Positions 33,821 to 43,500 of a DNA stretch of 64,000 bases are shown piece after piece (positions within the stretch are counted from its first letter, which is position 1; each line of letters opens with the position of its first letter). The DNA lies in contig NZ_AMQH01000015.1 of assembly GCF_000300195.1 (NCBI RefSeq), forward strand, positions 124,001 to 188,000, in the 5' to 3' direction. Origin of the DNA: Clostridium tunisiense TJ (GTDB lineage: Bacteria; Bacillota; Clostridia; Clostridiales; Clostridiaceae). The position numbers and the translations under genes are program-made. The notes beneath the pieces were generated by a model. It was not told where the DNA came from, did no database searches, and worked only from the letters and a program-made list of their open reading frames with translations.

Positions 33821-35767
33821 ATGCTAGGCTCTAAGAGCAATTATCAAAATGAATTTTATAGAGAATCTGATAGTATGACCCAAAAAGGAATTCCTGCTGA
33901 GGAAGTAAGTAGCTATTATTATAATAGGGAATATGAAACTTATTTAGCGGAATATGTTGGTGATTTTACAGATCACCTCAGTTCTATTGACTATGCAAAA
34001 TTTCATATTATAAGCCCTTATTTTACACTTTTTTTTGTGAAAGAAGGGATGCTAAGCAAGCTACTTAAAGAGATACCTGAAATAATAAACATAGAAAGAA
34101 ATTTTCCCTTTACCTTATTTAGTTTAAAGGAAAGTAATGAAGCTCCAAATTTAAAGGCCGTGAGCAAAGGGAGTACTACTTTAGATGGAAAAGGAATGGT
34201 AGTAGGGATAATTGGTACAGGAATAGATTATTTAAACTCTAGGTTTATGGACGAAGCTGGTAATACTAGAATTATTGCCATATATGATCAAACTGTAGAT
34301 ACAGGCCCTATGCCTAAATCCTTCTTTCTTGGAACTGAATATACAAGAGAGGATATAAATAAAGCAATTGAGGCTAAGAATAAAGGGAATAATCCCTATG
34401 ATATTGTAAATCATAGGGATGAAACTGGTTATGGTACTTCAATAGCTACTATAATTGGAGGGAGAAGTTTAGGGGATAAGGATGAAATAGCTAGTTTTGC
34501 ACCTAGCTGTGAGTTTATTATAGTAAAACTTAAAGAAGCCTGTTGTGAGAATCTAGCACATTGGGGTGTGGAAAACTATAAGGGAAGTGTTTATGATAGT
34601 CATTTAGTTGCAACCTCTATAAGGTACTTGTATCAAACACACCAAACGGTAGGTAAACCTTTTGTAATATACCTGTCAGCAGGAACTAATCTAGGTGCCC
34701 ATGATGGAAGTACCATGGGAGAGAGATACTTAAATTTTTTCACACAAGGAAGAGGATTCTATGGGGTTATGAGCACTGGCGACCAGGGGAGCAGTCCTAT
34801 ATGTCTTAAAAGAAATTTTGAAGATGAAGAAATAGAAAAAACTATTGAAATAAATGTGGATGAGGAGCAACAGAATTTCTTTTTTTCTTTGTATTATGGA
34901 GAGCCAGATGTAATCACCGTAGGAATAACAAACCCTATAGGAGAAACTATTGATAAAATCCCAATTAATCAAGTTAATGGAGAAGAGGCAAATTTCACCC
35001 TAGGGAAAAGCTCAATTTATTGCCAATACTTCTTAGAAAATAAAGTAACTTTAGGGCAAAGAATTGATATTGTCATAAAAAATGCTATAGGGGGAATCTG
35101 GAAAATAAATATTAAAAAAGAGACAATGGTAAGAGGTACAATTAATACTTGGTTTCAACAAAAGGAATTTTCAGTAGGGAAAACAGGATTAGTTAAATCA
35201 ACACCATATACCACCTTAATGACTCCAGCCACAGCAAACAACGTAATAGTAAACTCTTCTTTTAATGAAATAGAATATATAGTTATGGAAGATTCAGGAA
35301 GAGGATTTACAACAGATAACAGAATCAACCCTTCCATAGCAGTTGCCTCTCAAAATATATTAACGGTTGGATTAAATAATAAGCCTATTGTAGTTAGTGG
35401 CTCTGCTGTGTCAGGAGCAATTTTAACGGGAGTTACAGCATTACTTGTTCAATGGGGAATAGTAGAACAGAATGATCTCAATATGTATTCATCCAAAATA
35501 AAAAACTACCTTATTCAAGCCACAGTAAAGGATGAATCTGGAGTTTATCCTAACCAAGAAACAGGATTCGGTGTATTAAATATTGAAAAAGTATTTAATA
35601 ATCTAAAAAAGAGACAAAGTGAATATAAGGAAGAGATAATAAATAATTCAACCTCCAACGATAAAGAAAAATATAGTTTATATATTAATATTCCTGAAGA
35701 AATCTATAATACGATAACATTGATCTCTTATAAACGTAAAAGAATAGATCAAATGATTAAGGGATAA
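33821..35767 (+). CDS. Subtilisin-like S8 pseudoprotease, CspC-like
   Basis: A 648-residue protein of the Clostridial Csp-like S8 family, with prodomain-like N-terminus (about 35-105), subtilase core and a jelly-roll-like insert (about 335-440). Family landmarks are 'TGIDYLNSRFMDE', 'RIIAIYDQT', 'GTEYTREDINKAIE' and the oxyanion-hole 'LSAGTNLGAHDGST'. All three catalytic residues are gone: Asp is Gly132 ('IIGTGID'), His is Tyr204 ('TGYGTSIA') and Ser is Ala529 ('VSGSAVSGA'). C. difficile CspC and CspA are pseudoproteases of this kind and act in spore germination. No signal peptide. A germinant-sensing or scaffold role is inferred. Confidence 0.88.
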   Translation: MLGSKSNYQNEFYRESDSMTQKGIPAEEVSSYYYNREYETYLAEYVGDFTDHLSSIDYAKFHIISPYFTLFFVKEGMLSKLLKEIPEIINIERNFPFTLFSLKESNEAPNLKAVSKGSTTLDGKGMVVGIIGTGIDYLNSRFMDEAGNTRIIAIYDQTVDTGPMPKSFFLGTEYTREDINKAIEAKNKGNNPYDIVNHRDETGYGTSIATIIGGRSLGDKDEIASFAPSCEFIIVKLKEACCENLAHWGVENYKGSVYDSHLVATSIRYLYQTHQTVGKPFVIYLSAGTNLGAHDGSTMGERYLNFFTQGRGFYGVMSTGDQGSSPICLKRNFEDEEIEKTIEINVDEEQQNFFFSLYYGEPDVITVGITNPIGETIDKIPINQVNGEEANFTLGKSSIYCQYFLENKVTLGQRIDIVIKNAIGGIWKINIKKETMVRGTINTWFQQKEFSVGKTGLVKSTPYTTLMTPATANNVIVNSSFNEIEYIVMEDSGRGFTTDNRINPSIAVASQNILTVGLNNKPIVVSGSAVSGAILTGVTALLVQWGIVEQNDLNMYSSKIKNYLIQATVKDESGVYPNQETGFGVLNIEKVFNNLKKRQSEYKEEIINNSTSNDKEKYSLYINIPEEIYNTITLISYKRKRIDQMIKG

Positions 35768-35820
35768 AAATTTGAAAGATAATAGAAGGAAATAAAAACA
35801 GATATAATTAAAGATAAAAT

Positions 35821-35850
35821 AAAAGCGTGTAAAGGCACGCTTTTATTTGT
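35821..35850 (+). terminator. Rho-independent terminator
   Basis: AAAAGCGTGT pairs with GCACGCTTTT (nine Watson-Crick pairs and one G-U), followed by ATTTGTT. It closes the pseudoprotease gene; the complement can also serve the small minus-strand transcript. Confidence 0.8.
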
Positions 35851-35883
35851 TATGTAGCTTCAATTGAAGTATTTTGAACTTTA

Positions 35884-35940
35884 CTATTCAACTGCTTCAT
35901 GAAGATGGAAAGTTGCTTTTTGAAATTTAGTTGTTGGCAT
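35884..35940 (-). pseudogene. 18-codon frame, truncated DUF2798-like start
   Basis: The frame reads MPTTKFQKATFHLHEAVE and then stops. 'MPTTKFQK' resembles the N-terminus of DUF2798 membrane proteins, but the membrane helices that should follow are missing. GGAAAGGAAGG lies 10 nt before the ATG. It is either a truncated gene or a leader peptide behind the structured RNA upstream. The first reading is preferred. Confidence 0.4.
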
Positions 35941-35988
35941 AAAAAATACCTTCCTTTCCTTTGACTAAAGTATTATTGCTGATTTTAG

Positions 35989-36055
35989 ACAACAAAAAAG
36001 ACACCTGTTGTGTTTGTGCCGTAATCAGATTTACGAGCAAAGCACCACATGTGTC
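35989..36055 (-). ncRNA. Structured leader ending in a terminator
   Basis: On the minus strand GACACATGTGG pairs with CAACAGGTGTC (mismatches at two positions), followed by TTTTTT. Inside it GTGC pairs with GCAC and CGTAA with TTACG around an ATCTGA loop, with a TTTGCT bulge on one side. It has its own good promoter (36089-36117). A nested bulged helix closed by a terminator stem is riboswitch-like. It matches no class known to me. Confidence 0.5.
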
Positions 36056-36088
36056 GTTAACTCAAGCATACTATTTAATTTCTTAGAG

Positions 36089-36117
36089 ATTATACTATAA
36101 AATCTTCTAATAAGTAA
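36089..36117 (-). promoter_or_regulatory. Promoter of the structured leader
   Basis: On the minus strand TTACTT (36112-36117) and TATAAT (36089-36094) are separated by exactly 17 nt. Transcription would start near 36082 and run through the leader toward 35.88 kb. Confidence 0.65.
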
Positions 36118-36160
36118 ATGTAAGTACTTCTAAACTTTAATTAGTTAATTAACTAAGAAA

Positions 36161-36376
36161 TTAAAATCTATTGTAGCATTTTGGAAAGGGATGTATATCT
36201 TGAATTTCATCAAAGGTATAATGTTTTGTTGCAAATTGTGCATGATATAAGTATTCAAGTAAGTATATTTCTCCATTTTCTACAGAGCAAAGAATCCCTG
36301 AAACTCCTTGGCCATTTGCTAGAGAAACCCCTACAGGTTTGTTTAATAAAAACTCTAATTTTATTTGCCAGTTCAT
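36161..36376 (-). CDS. Small hypothetical protein, SH3/Sm-like
   Basis: A 71-residue protein. 'FLLNKPVGVSLANGQGVSGI' and 'LCSVENGEIYLLEYLY' suggest a small beta-barrel of the Sm/SH3 kind, comparable to short Firmicute proteins of unknown role. The ATG at 36376 is preferred because AGGGGGTGAG precedes it; a GTG three codons earlier overlaps that site. It is followed downstream by the structured leader's promoter. No function is assigned. Confidence 0.65.
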   Translation of the reverse strand: MNWQIKLEFLLNKPVGVSLANGQGVSGILCSVENGEIYLLEYLYHAQFATKHYTFDEIQDIHPFPKCYNRF

Positions 36377-36467
36377 ATAGCTCACCCCCTGATAAATAGT
36401 ATATTCACCTTTAAGAGAAGGGGAACCAATCAGGAGACAAAACTAGCAAAAAGAATACTCACATCTA

Positions 36468-36962
36468 TTAGAAAGGAGCATAACCTTGTTGTGACCACCA
36501 CTGATCAAGCAAATTTTCATATTCTCTAGAGAAGATTTCTAAATGTTGCTTTTCCCAACTTGCTAAAATTTTATAAAGTTCTTTAGCTTGTGTAATAGAA
36601 GTATTTTTTGCTGAGTTTTCATAAAACTCCATAGCAGCTTTTTCTGTTTGAATTGCTATGCCGAATACTGAAACTGCAATGGTTGCACTTTCTCTATCAA
36701 GGTTATCCCAGCTAAAAATCCTTGGTGATGGAAGTGACTCTATAATTGATAAATTAAAATCATCCTCTTTATCATCCTTTATTTTTTCAAAAAGAGTTTT
36801 AAGCCAAGAAATATGTTTTACTTCTTCTTCAGCTAAAGAAAGAAATTCATTTTTAACTTCTTCAGCGATTCCTTCCTTTGCAGCAGCTAATTTATAAAAC
36901 TCTGCTCCTTCAACCTCGTTAATTATTGCTTGTTTTAATATTTGAAGTTCTTTAATATCCAT
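36468..36962 (-). CDS. Ferritin-like/rubrerythrin-type diiron protein
   Basis: A 164-residue four-helix protein. Metal-ligand motifs are 'AIINEVEGAEFYKLAAAKE' (helix 1), 'LAEEEVKHISWLKTLFEKI' (ExxH, helix 2), 'IQTEKAAMEFYENSA' (helix 3) and 'WEKQHLEIF' (ExxH, helix 4), giving the full diiron set of rubrerythrin-like proteins. No rubredoxin domain is attached. It would reduce peroxide or store iron. ATG 36962 is chosen for AAGGAG 9 nt upstream. Confidence 0.88.
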   Translation of the reverse strand: MDIKELQILKQAIINEVEGAEFYKLAAAKEGIAEEVKNEFLSLAEEEVKHISWLKTLFEKIKDDKEDDFNLSIIESLPSPRIFSWDNLDRESATIAVSVFGIAIQTEKAAMEFYENSAKNTSITQAKELYKILASWEKQHLEIFSREYENLLDQWWSQQGYAPF

Positions 36963-37101
36963 AGAAAAACACTCCTTAATCATTGTAATAATTATTATTC
37001 TTTAATAAAATATATCTCTTAAACTTATTATATCACTATATAATGGATTTACAAGATAATTATCCAAGATAAACCAGTTGACATTAATAAGATATAGTTT
37101 C

Positions 37102-37170
37102 TTTCACCTGTAATTATATTATTTCACCTAGGGCTAAAATCACCCTTTTCATTGAAAAATACTGTATAAT
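37102..37170 (+). promoter_or_regulatory. Wadjet operon promoter region with direct repeats
   Basis: TTTCACCT occurs at 37102 and again 20 nt later at 37122, with a related TCACCC at 37139. A TATAAT box lies at about 37165-37170. Repeats two helical turns apart before a -10 box suggest a protein-binding site. No regulator gene is adjacent. Confidence 0.45.
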
Positions 37171-37191
37171 AAACATAAAACATGCAGAAAA

Positions 37192-38211
37192 ATGGGGTTG
37201 ATTATCATAAAGTCTGTCTATGATATTGGTAAAAAGATTATTACGATTTCTGAAATACAAGAGCACTTTAAAATAGAAAACTACTTAAGCTTGGTTGAGC
37301 TAATAAAAACTGAAGTGGCTAAGGGAACTTTAAGTGGACATGGTAAAGGGAAGTTTAATGGAATGGAACCACCGCTTTATAATAGGTATAAGATTAAACC
37401 AAGGGAAGAAGATTTATCTCACCTTGAAGAGGAAATAAATTATAGTTTCCCATTAAATTTTAATAGGGAGTACTATCTTAAAAATCTTAAGAAATATGAA
37501 AATCATAGAAAATATGTAGAAGCCCTTATTGATTATTTTAGAAATAAAAAAAGTGAGCTACAAATTCCTATGTCTATAAATGAGAGAAGCTTTAGAATTT
37601 GGGGACTTGAAAAGTTCCTAAAAGAAGGTAGGGGGCAAAGTATATTACATAATGTAGGTTTGACTATAAATGACTTAAATGTTTATGCTACTCCAGAGCC
37701 CTTTGTTTATTACTCTTTTAGAAAAAACCAAAATCAAATAGTTTTAATTCTTGAAAATAAGGATACTTGGTACACCATAAGAAAGCTGATGATAGAAGGA
37801 CAGCATAGGTTTTTGGGGGAAGCTATAGATACAATTATTTATGCCCGCGGTAAAAATATAGAAAAATCCTTTGATGATTATGAAGCTACTGTAGAGGAGT
37901 ATCTTTTTAATCCTTCAAAACTTTTATATTGGGGAGATATTGATTTTGAGGGTATTGGCATTTATGAGAGATTAAAGCAAAGATACTCTTCTACCTTTAA
38001 AATAGAGCTTTTTAGAAATGCTTATATTTCTATGGTCAATCTAGCAGAAGGAAGAGTTTTGCCTCCATGTAGTGAAAATCAAAATAAAAATATAGATGTG
38101 GTATTTTTGAAAGAGTTAGAGCCCTATGAACATAGGATTTTAAAGCTGTTAGAAGCAGGGGTTTACATACCACAGGAAATAGTAAATTACAGTGAGCTTA
38201 GAGAGGAATGA
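37192..38211 (+). CDS. jetD: Wadjet subunit JetD (Toprim-type DNA nuclease)
   Basis: JetD is the nuclease of the Wadjet anti-plasmid complex, which cuts closed circular DNA after JetABC has tested its size by loop extrusion. The 339-residue protein has an N-terminal winged-helix arm region (about 1-130) and a Toprim-like domain with Glu188 in 'VLILENKDTWY' and the acidic pair Asp249/Asp251 in 'LLYWGDIDFEGIGIY', the expected metal ligands. The mRNA leader is short (about 15 nt) and lacks a clear ribosome binding site. It heads the operon, so the order is D-A-B-C rather than the better-known A-B-C-D. Confidence 0.9.
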   Translation: MGLIIIKSVYDIGKKIITISEIQEHFKIENYLSLVELIKTEVAKGTLSGHGKGKFNGMEPPLYNRYKIKPREEDLSHLEEEINYSFPLNFNREYYLKNLKKYENHRKYVEALIDYFRNKKSELQIPMSINERSFRIWGLEKFLKEGRGQSILHNVGLTINDLNVYATPEPFVYYSFRKNQNQIVLILENKDTWYTIRKLMIEGQHRFLGEAIDTIIYARGKNIEKSFDDYEATVEEYLFNPSKLLYWGDIDFEGIGIYERLKQRYSSTFKIELFRNAYISMVNLAEGRVLPPCSENQNKNIDVVFLKELEPYEHRILKLLEAGVYIPQEIVNYSELREE

Positions 38212-38215
38212 ATTA

Positions 38216-39811
38216 ATGTACGATTTTTTAAATAACTTTCATAAGAGAATGGAAAAGCTTTCTTACTCCTTTTTAATTGATAGTAAGGTTTCCACTTTGA
38301 CTACCTTTAAGGATAAGTTTACACCCTTAGAACTAATAAACTTAGTTTACAGTTTAATGTGCTTTGTACTGGATAAATCCCTTAAGGATGAGGAGTGTAC
38401 CCTGAACTCCATGGCAAGTCTTTTGCAGGATTTAGTAATTGGTTATTATGATAAGCCTCTTCAGGAGGAAGAGGCCTACAATATTACTCATTTTATTGTT
38501 TACAAGATTTTAAGGAATGATGGAAAACCTTTTATTTTCACTACTTTGGATTACTCTACTGGGGAGAAAAAAACCTTTGATTTTCATCTTCTTCAGCAAA
38601 AAACTTCTAAGAAGGATAATAATAAAAGTACTTTTAACTTAACACAAGAGGGGTACAGACTTTTACTTGGGGCCCTAGAGGTAGATGAAAAAACTCAAAT
38701 TGATATAAATCAAATGGTATTAGAACTCAGCTTGAAGAAAAAGAACTTTGCACAAGGACTTCTAGCCATTGAAAACATAAATAACCTTATAACTGCTCAA
38801 ATTAATGTGGTAAACAATTTTATATATAGAACCAGAGAAAATATTTTCTCCATTGAACAAAGGAGTTTTGAAGAAAACTATTTAAAGAATATAGAGGTTT
38901 TAAAAGAACAGAATAATAAGTTTGATGAACTAAAGGAAATTATTGTCTTAGAGGAAGAAAGGCTCAGTTTAGCTACCAGTGAGCTTCCTAAGGAAACCTA
39001 TGAATCCTTAAGGCAACTAGGAAAAATAAAAGAACTTTTAACAAATATTTCTTATAAAGCTTCAGAGTTAATCACTGGTCATTTCCAGTTTAAAGAGGAA
39101 TACAAACGGGCTTTAGAGGAAGCAAGTTTTTATTATAATAATAAGAGAATTAGCATAAAAGAAGATTTAGTAAAGCCACTAGAGAAAAATCCCGCAGCTT
39201 TAGGAAGTATTTATAAGCTTTTTAATCCACTTCTTAATGTTAAATTACCTAAAAGCTTTAATATTAACTATATGCTAAAAGAACAAAAACTCCTTACAAA
39301 AGAAGAGGAGGAAGAGGAAACTCTTATGGATATAGAGGAAAGTGAAGATAAAGACCTAATTGAGAAGCAGAAAAATAGGGAAGAGTATAAGAGCATTGTA
39401 ACCACTGTTTTAGAATTTTTAGTTAGTAATAAAGATACTGACTTAAAAGCTTTAGTTCAACTTTTTGAAAACAAAAGCACTGAAGAGTATTTGAAACTTG
39501 TTCCTTCAATTAGAAAGTTCTCTGAGGTTTTTATCGAACTTTTAAGAATTGGAACCATAGATGTTCAGGAAATGATAAGGGAACAAGAAAACACTTATGA
39601 CAATGAAGAAATTGAGTTTGATTTAAGAAAACTATTGGTTGACGATATACAACATAAATATAGCCAAAATACATTTAACACTATGAATTTTTATAAGTGC
39701 AGTGATGGAGAAAAAATTACAATAAAAGAAAAAACAAATAACACTTCACAACAGGAGTTTGTAACAATAGAAACTTTAAATTGCCCAAATATTATAATGA
39801 AATTGGAGTAA
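38216..39811 (+). CDS. jetA: Wadjet subunit JetA (kleisin-like)
   Basis: A 531-residue protein in the place of JetA, the kleisin/MukF-MksF-like subunit bridging the SMC heads. It is helical, with long coiled stretches (about 175-300), a conserved start 'YDFLNNFHKRMEKLSYSFL' and a C-terminal winged-helix-like end. An acidic patch ('EEEEEETLMDIEESEDKD') lies at about 355-375. ATG 38216 is chosen because AGAGAGGA lies 8 nt before; the gap to jetD is 4 nt. Identification rests on operon context as well as sequence. Confidence 0.85.
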   Translation: MYDFLNNFHKRMEKLSYSFLIDSKVSTLTTFKDKFTPLELINLVYSLMCFVLDKSLKDEECTLNSMASLLQDLVIGYYDKPLQEEEAYNITHFIVYKILRNDGKPFIFTTLDYSTGEKKTFDFHLLQQKTSKKDNNKSTFNLTQEGYRLLLGALEVDEKTQIDINQMVLELSLKKKNFAQGLLAIENINNLITAQINVVNNFIYRTRENIFSIEQRSFEENYLKNIEVLKEQNNKFDELKEIIVLEEERLSLATSELPKETYESLRQLGKIKELLTNISYKASELITGHFQFKEEYKRALEEASFYYNNKRISIKEDLVKPLEKNPAALGSIYKLFNPLLNVKLPKSFNINYMLKEQKLLTKEEEEEETLMDIEESEDKDLIEKQKNREEYKSIVTTVLEFLVSNKDTDLKALVQLFENKSTEEYLKLVPSIRKFSEVFIELLRIGTIDVQEMIREQENTYDNEEIEFDLRKLLVDDIQHKYSQNTFNTMNFYKCSDGEKITIKEKTNNTSQQEFVTIETLNCPNIIMKLE

Positions 39812-39817
39812 AAAATC

Positions 39818-40531
39818 ATGTATATATTAGAAGATATAAGAAAAGCAATGAGATTATATAATTATCTTTTAACCCATGGAGAGTTATCTGCAAAAGAGGA
39901 TAAAGAATTATTTCAGTGCTTTAGCCACAGTAAAGTAAGAGAAATCCTAGAAGCTTTTGAAGAAGAAGCTAAAGTAAGGATTAAAAAGTTTGATGACACA
40001 ATTTATTTTATTCCCGAGGTGGACAATGACTTTTTAGGGTATAAGAGATCAGAATTGAAAAAAGAAATATTTCCAAAGGGTGAGATGAAAAACATTGATT
40101 TATTTTTAGCTATGTACATAATGATACAACTTACTTCTGAGTTTTACGGAGGTACAGGGAAAAAAGTAAGTTTAAGAGACATAATTCAATTAGGTGAGTT
40201 AGATGAAAAGATAACAGAAAGACTAGAGCTTTTTAAAGATATGGAAGATAAATCAGTGGATGAAAGCACAGAGCTTGCAATGACAGATATAGCAAAATAC
40301 TGGTTTAACCTAATTAATGAAGATGATGCCACAGCCTTTAGAACAAGAAGATGGTATATAAGTCAAGTGATGAATTTCATGAAAAAAGAGAACTTAATTA
40401 ATATACAGGATGACACCGTGATTATACCTACCGCTAAGTTTAATAGATTAGCCACTAATTACTTCTTAGATTTTCAAAGACTTGAGGACATCAATAGAAT
40501 ACTAAGGGAAAGCACTATGATGGGGGAGTAG
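39818..40531 (+). CDS. jetB: Wadjet subunit JetB (KITE-like, DUF4194)
   Basis: A 237-residue protein of the DUF4194/MksE type. It has two winged-helix units, 'LYNYLLTHGELSAKEDKELF' near the N-terminus and 'WYISQVMNFMKKENLIN' with 'KFNRLATNYFLDFQRLEDIN' at the end. JetB dimers bind the kleisin JetA and DNA. It starts 6 nt after jetA and ends 1 nt before jetC, so the genes are translated together. Confidence 0.88.
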   Translation: MYILEDIRKAMRLYNYLLTHGELSAKEDKELFQCFSHSKVREILEAFEEEAKVRIKKFDDTIYFIPEVDNDFLGYKRSELKKEIFPKGEMKNIDLFLAMYIMIQLTSEFYGGTGKKVSLRDIIQLGELDEKITERLELFKDMEDKSVDESTELAMTDIAKYWFNLINEDDATAFRTRRWYISQVMNFMKKENLINIQDDTVIIPTAKFNRLATNYFLDFQRLEDINRILRESTMMGE

Positions 40532-40532
40532 C

Positions 40533-43500
40533 ATGCCAAAGTTAAATAAAACTAGGATAATAAATTTAAATTACAATGATGGTAAAAGAACCATTTATGA
40601 TGAGATTTTTGATTATGGACAAGGTAGGAATACCTTATTTTCCATGGAAAACGGCATAGGCAAAACTGTGCTTATACAATTCTTCCTTCAGCCTTTTATA
40701 AGAAATAAAAGAGAACTGGCAGGAAGAAGCTTCGAGGATTACTTTACAGGTAATGCACCCACTTACATACTCCATGAAATAGCTTTAGAAAATGGAGAAA
40801 AACTTCTTGTAGGAATGATAATTAAAAAGGATAACTCCGAAGAAGATAAAAATAAGCTGAGAATTCTTACCTTCTTAAATAGGTATTCCATAACAAGTGA
40901 TTTTGACTTAATTAATGCACCCTTTGTAGAGGGTAAGAGGATATTAAAGTTTTCAGAAGCTGAAGAGAAAATAAAGAAATACAAAAGTGGGAAGTTGAAT
41001 TTTAAGTATTTTAACTTCAATGATAGCAGTAAAAAAAGTGAATACTTTGAAGAGCTAAGAACTTATAAACTAAATTATAAGGAATGGGAAGATATTATAA
41101 GAAATATAAACAATGATGAATCTGGACTTTCCAATTTATATGATAAGCATAAAACCGATGAAGCTCTTGTAAGAAATGTGATAGTACCTCTTATTGAAAG
41201 TAAAATAAATGGAGAAAAAAACATTATAGAAGCCCTTAAAACAAATTTAAGTGCTTACATAGAAAACTATAAACAAAATAAGGAATCCTTTGACCAGGTA
41301 GAGGTTTTAAAACAATTTACCTATGAAATAACTCCGGTATTAGAACTTTTAAAACAGGGAGGATTAAAGGAAGAAGAAAAACATAGCTTATATAAAACTC
41401 TTTCATATATTAATAATGCTTGTGAAGGGGAGCTTTCAAAAAAATCCAGAGAAAGGCTTCAGTTAGAAGAACTTATTGAGGAATTAAAAGGAGAGCTAAA
41501 AAGAGTTTCCTATGAAGAGTATTCCTTAAATTACTATAAACTTCAAGAAGAACAGGAAGTTTTAGAAGTAAACCTAGAGCAGCTCAGGGACAAATTTAAT
41601 AATAAGGATGGAAAAAGAAAAGAACTTCTTAAAGAGAAATTTGTACAAGAAGGGGCAGAGGTTTACGAGGAGATTTTAGATAAAGAAGCAGAGCTGGCAC
41701 AGGTTAGAGAAAGAATAGCTAACTATGAAAAAGATGACTCTGAAATTGCTCAAAACATAAGAAACTATAAATTTTCCTTAAAAGGGATCTATGAATTAGA
41801 GGTTCAGGAGTTAAAGGAAAGTGAAATTCAGCTTTTAGAGGAGAAAGAAAGGCTGAATAAGAGTCTTAAGGAAAATGAAGAGCAACAAAGTGAAATGTCC
41901 TTAAAACAAGAAGAAAACCTAATAGCAATTACAAAGGCCGAGAGTGTTGTAGAAAACTTTGAAACCTATGAATCAGATTTTATAATGAAATATGCGGATT
42001 TTGATTTAGTAAGAAATCCTTTGTTAAAGGAATATGAGGATAAGGAACTAGAAGACTTTAATGAAGCCATTGAAAATAATATAGGTGATAATTTAAAGGC
42101 TGAAGAAGAGCTGAAAAAAGAGAAGTTAACCTTAGAAGTTGAAAAAGAAAATCTAAGAAAAACTATTGAGGAAATTAGTGAAGATTTAAGCTTAAACAAA
42201 GGAAAACTAAGCTCTAAGAAAAATGAATTAAACACTTTTAATAAGGAAAGTAGTAGAATTATTGAGGTTTTAAGGATTAAAAATCTTCCTCTAAATATAG
42301 CAGCAGAAAAAGAAAAACTCAAACAGTTAATTATTAATGAAACCCTTAAGCTAGAGGAAACCCTCACTGGTGAGGAAAAGAAATTAAGAAATATAGAAGA
42401 CACTATACATAGGTATGAAACGGGGCTAATCCAGCTACCTAAGGAGGTTTTAGAAACCTTTGAAAATAAGGGGATTTCCTTTGAGTATGCTTTAAATTGG
42501 CTTCAAAATTACAAGGGAAGCAAAGAAGAAAAGGAAGCTTTAATAAAGGAAAATCCCTTCTTTCCCTATGGAATCCTTTTAAGCAACAAGGATATAACCT
42601 TATTAAAAGGTGAGAGCCTTGAGGTGTACACCTCTATTCCTATTCCTATAATAAATAAAAGTTATTTAAATAAGAGCATAAAGGTAGAAAAAAATCATGA
42701 TGTGCTAACCCTTGAAAATGCAGAATTTTTACTAGCTTTTAACAACCTTTTAATAGATGAAGAAAAAAGAATTCAATTAATAAATAGATTAAAAGGGGAG
42801 GAAAACCAGCTACAGGAAGAAATCCAAAATATTAAAAAAGCCATAGATAGAAATAAGGGCTATAGCTTAACCTTAAGGGAATACCCATACCTTGGGAATG
42901 AAAATGAAATATTAGATGAAGAAATTAAGACCTTAGAGGAAAGAATTTCAAAACTTCAAGAAGAGTCAAGAACAAAGGGTGAAGCCTTAGTAAATAACGA
43001 AAATAAAACAAAGGCTGCAGAGAAACAGCACAGTGACCTTGAGAAAAGTTTAGTTTATCTTAAGGAAAAGAAGGATAAATTTAACCACTTTAAAAAAGAA
43101 TATAGTAACTTTAAAGATAATAAAGTTAAACTTCAAAGTCTTAAGAAACTTCAGGAGAATTTTAAGAAAATAGAAGAAGAATTAAAGGTGGAAAACAAAG
43201 ACCTATACAATTCACTAACAGAAATGGCAATTAAACTAGACAATTTTAAGAAGACAATTAAAGATGCAGCTTCAAAGTTAGAGCTATACAAAAGTGCTAA
43301 AGAAGGCGTAGTTATCAAGGAAGAAAAAAACATCCTAGAGGGAAAACTTTTATCCTGTGAGAAACAACTAGGAGAAGATAAAAAGAGAGATAAAAAGGAC
43401 GAGGAAACCCTACTTAAGGACTTAGAAAAGCAAAACTCAAGACTTAAGAGAATCATAAGTGATGGTGGTTTAAGTCAGGAGTACAAGAAAATAAGTTTTT

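Noticed and set aside
43151..43456. Minus-strand frames inside jetC and similar frames elsewhere
   Set aside because: They are low-complexity Ser/Leu/Phe-rich shadows of lysine- and glutamate-rich coding sequence and have no ribosome binding sites.
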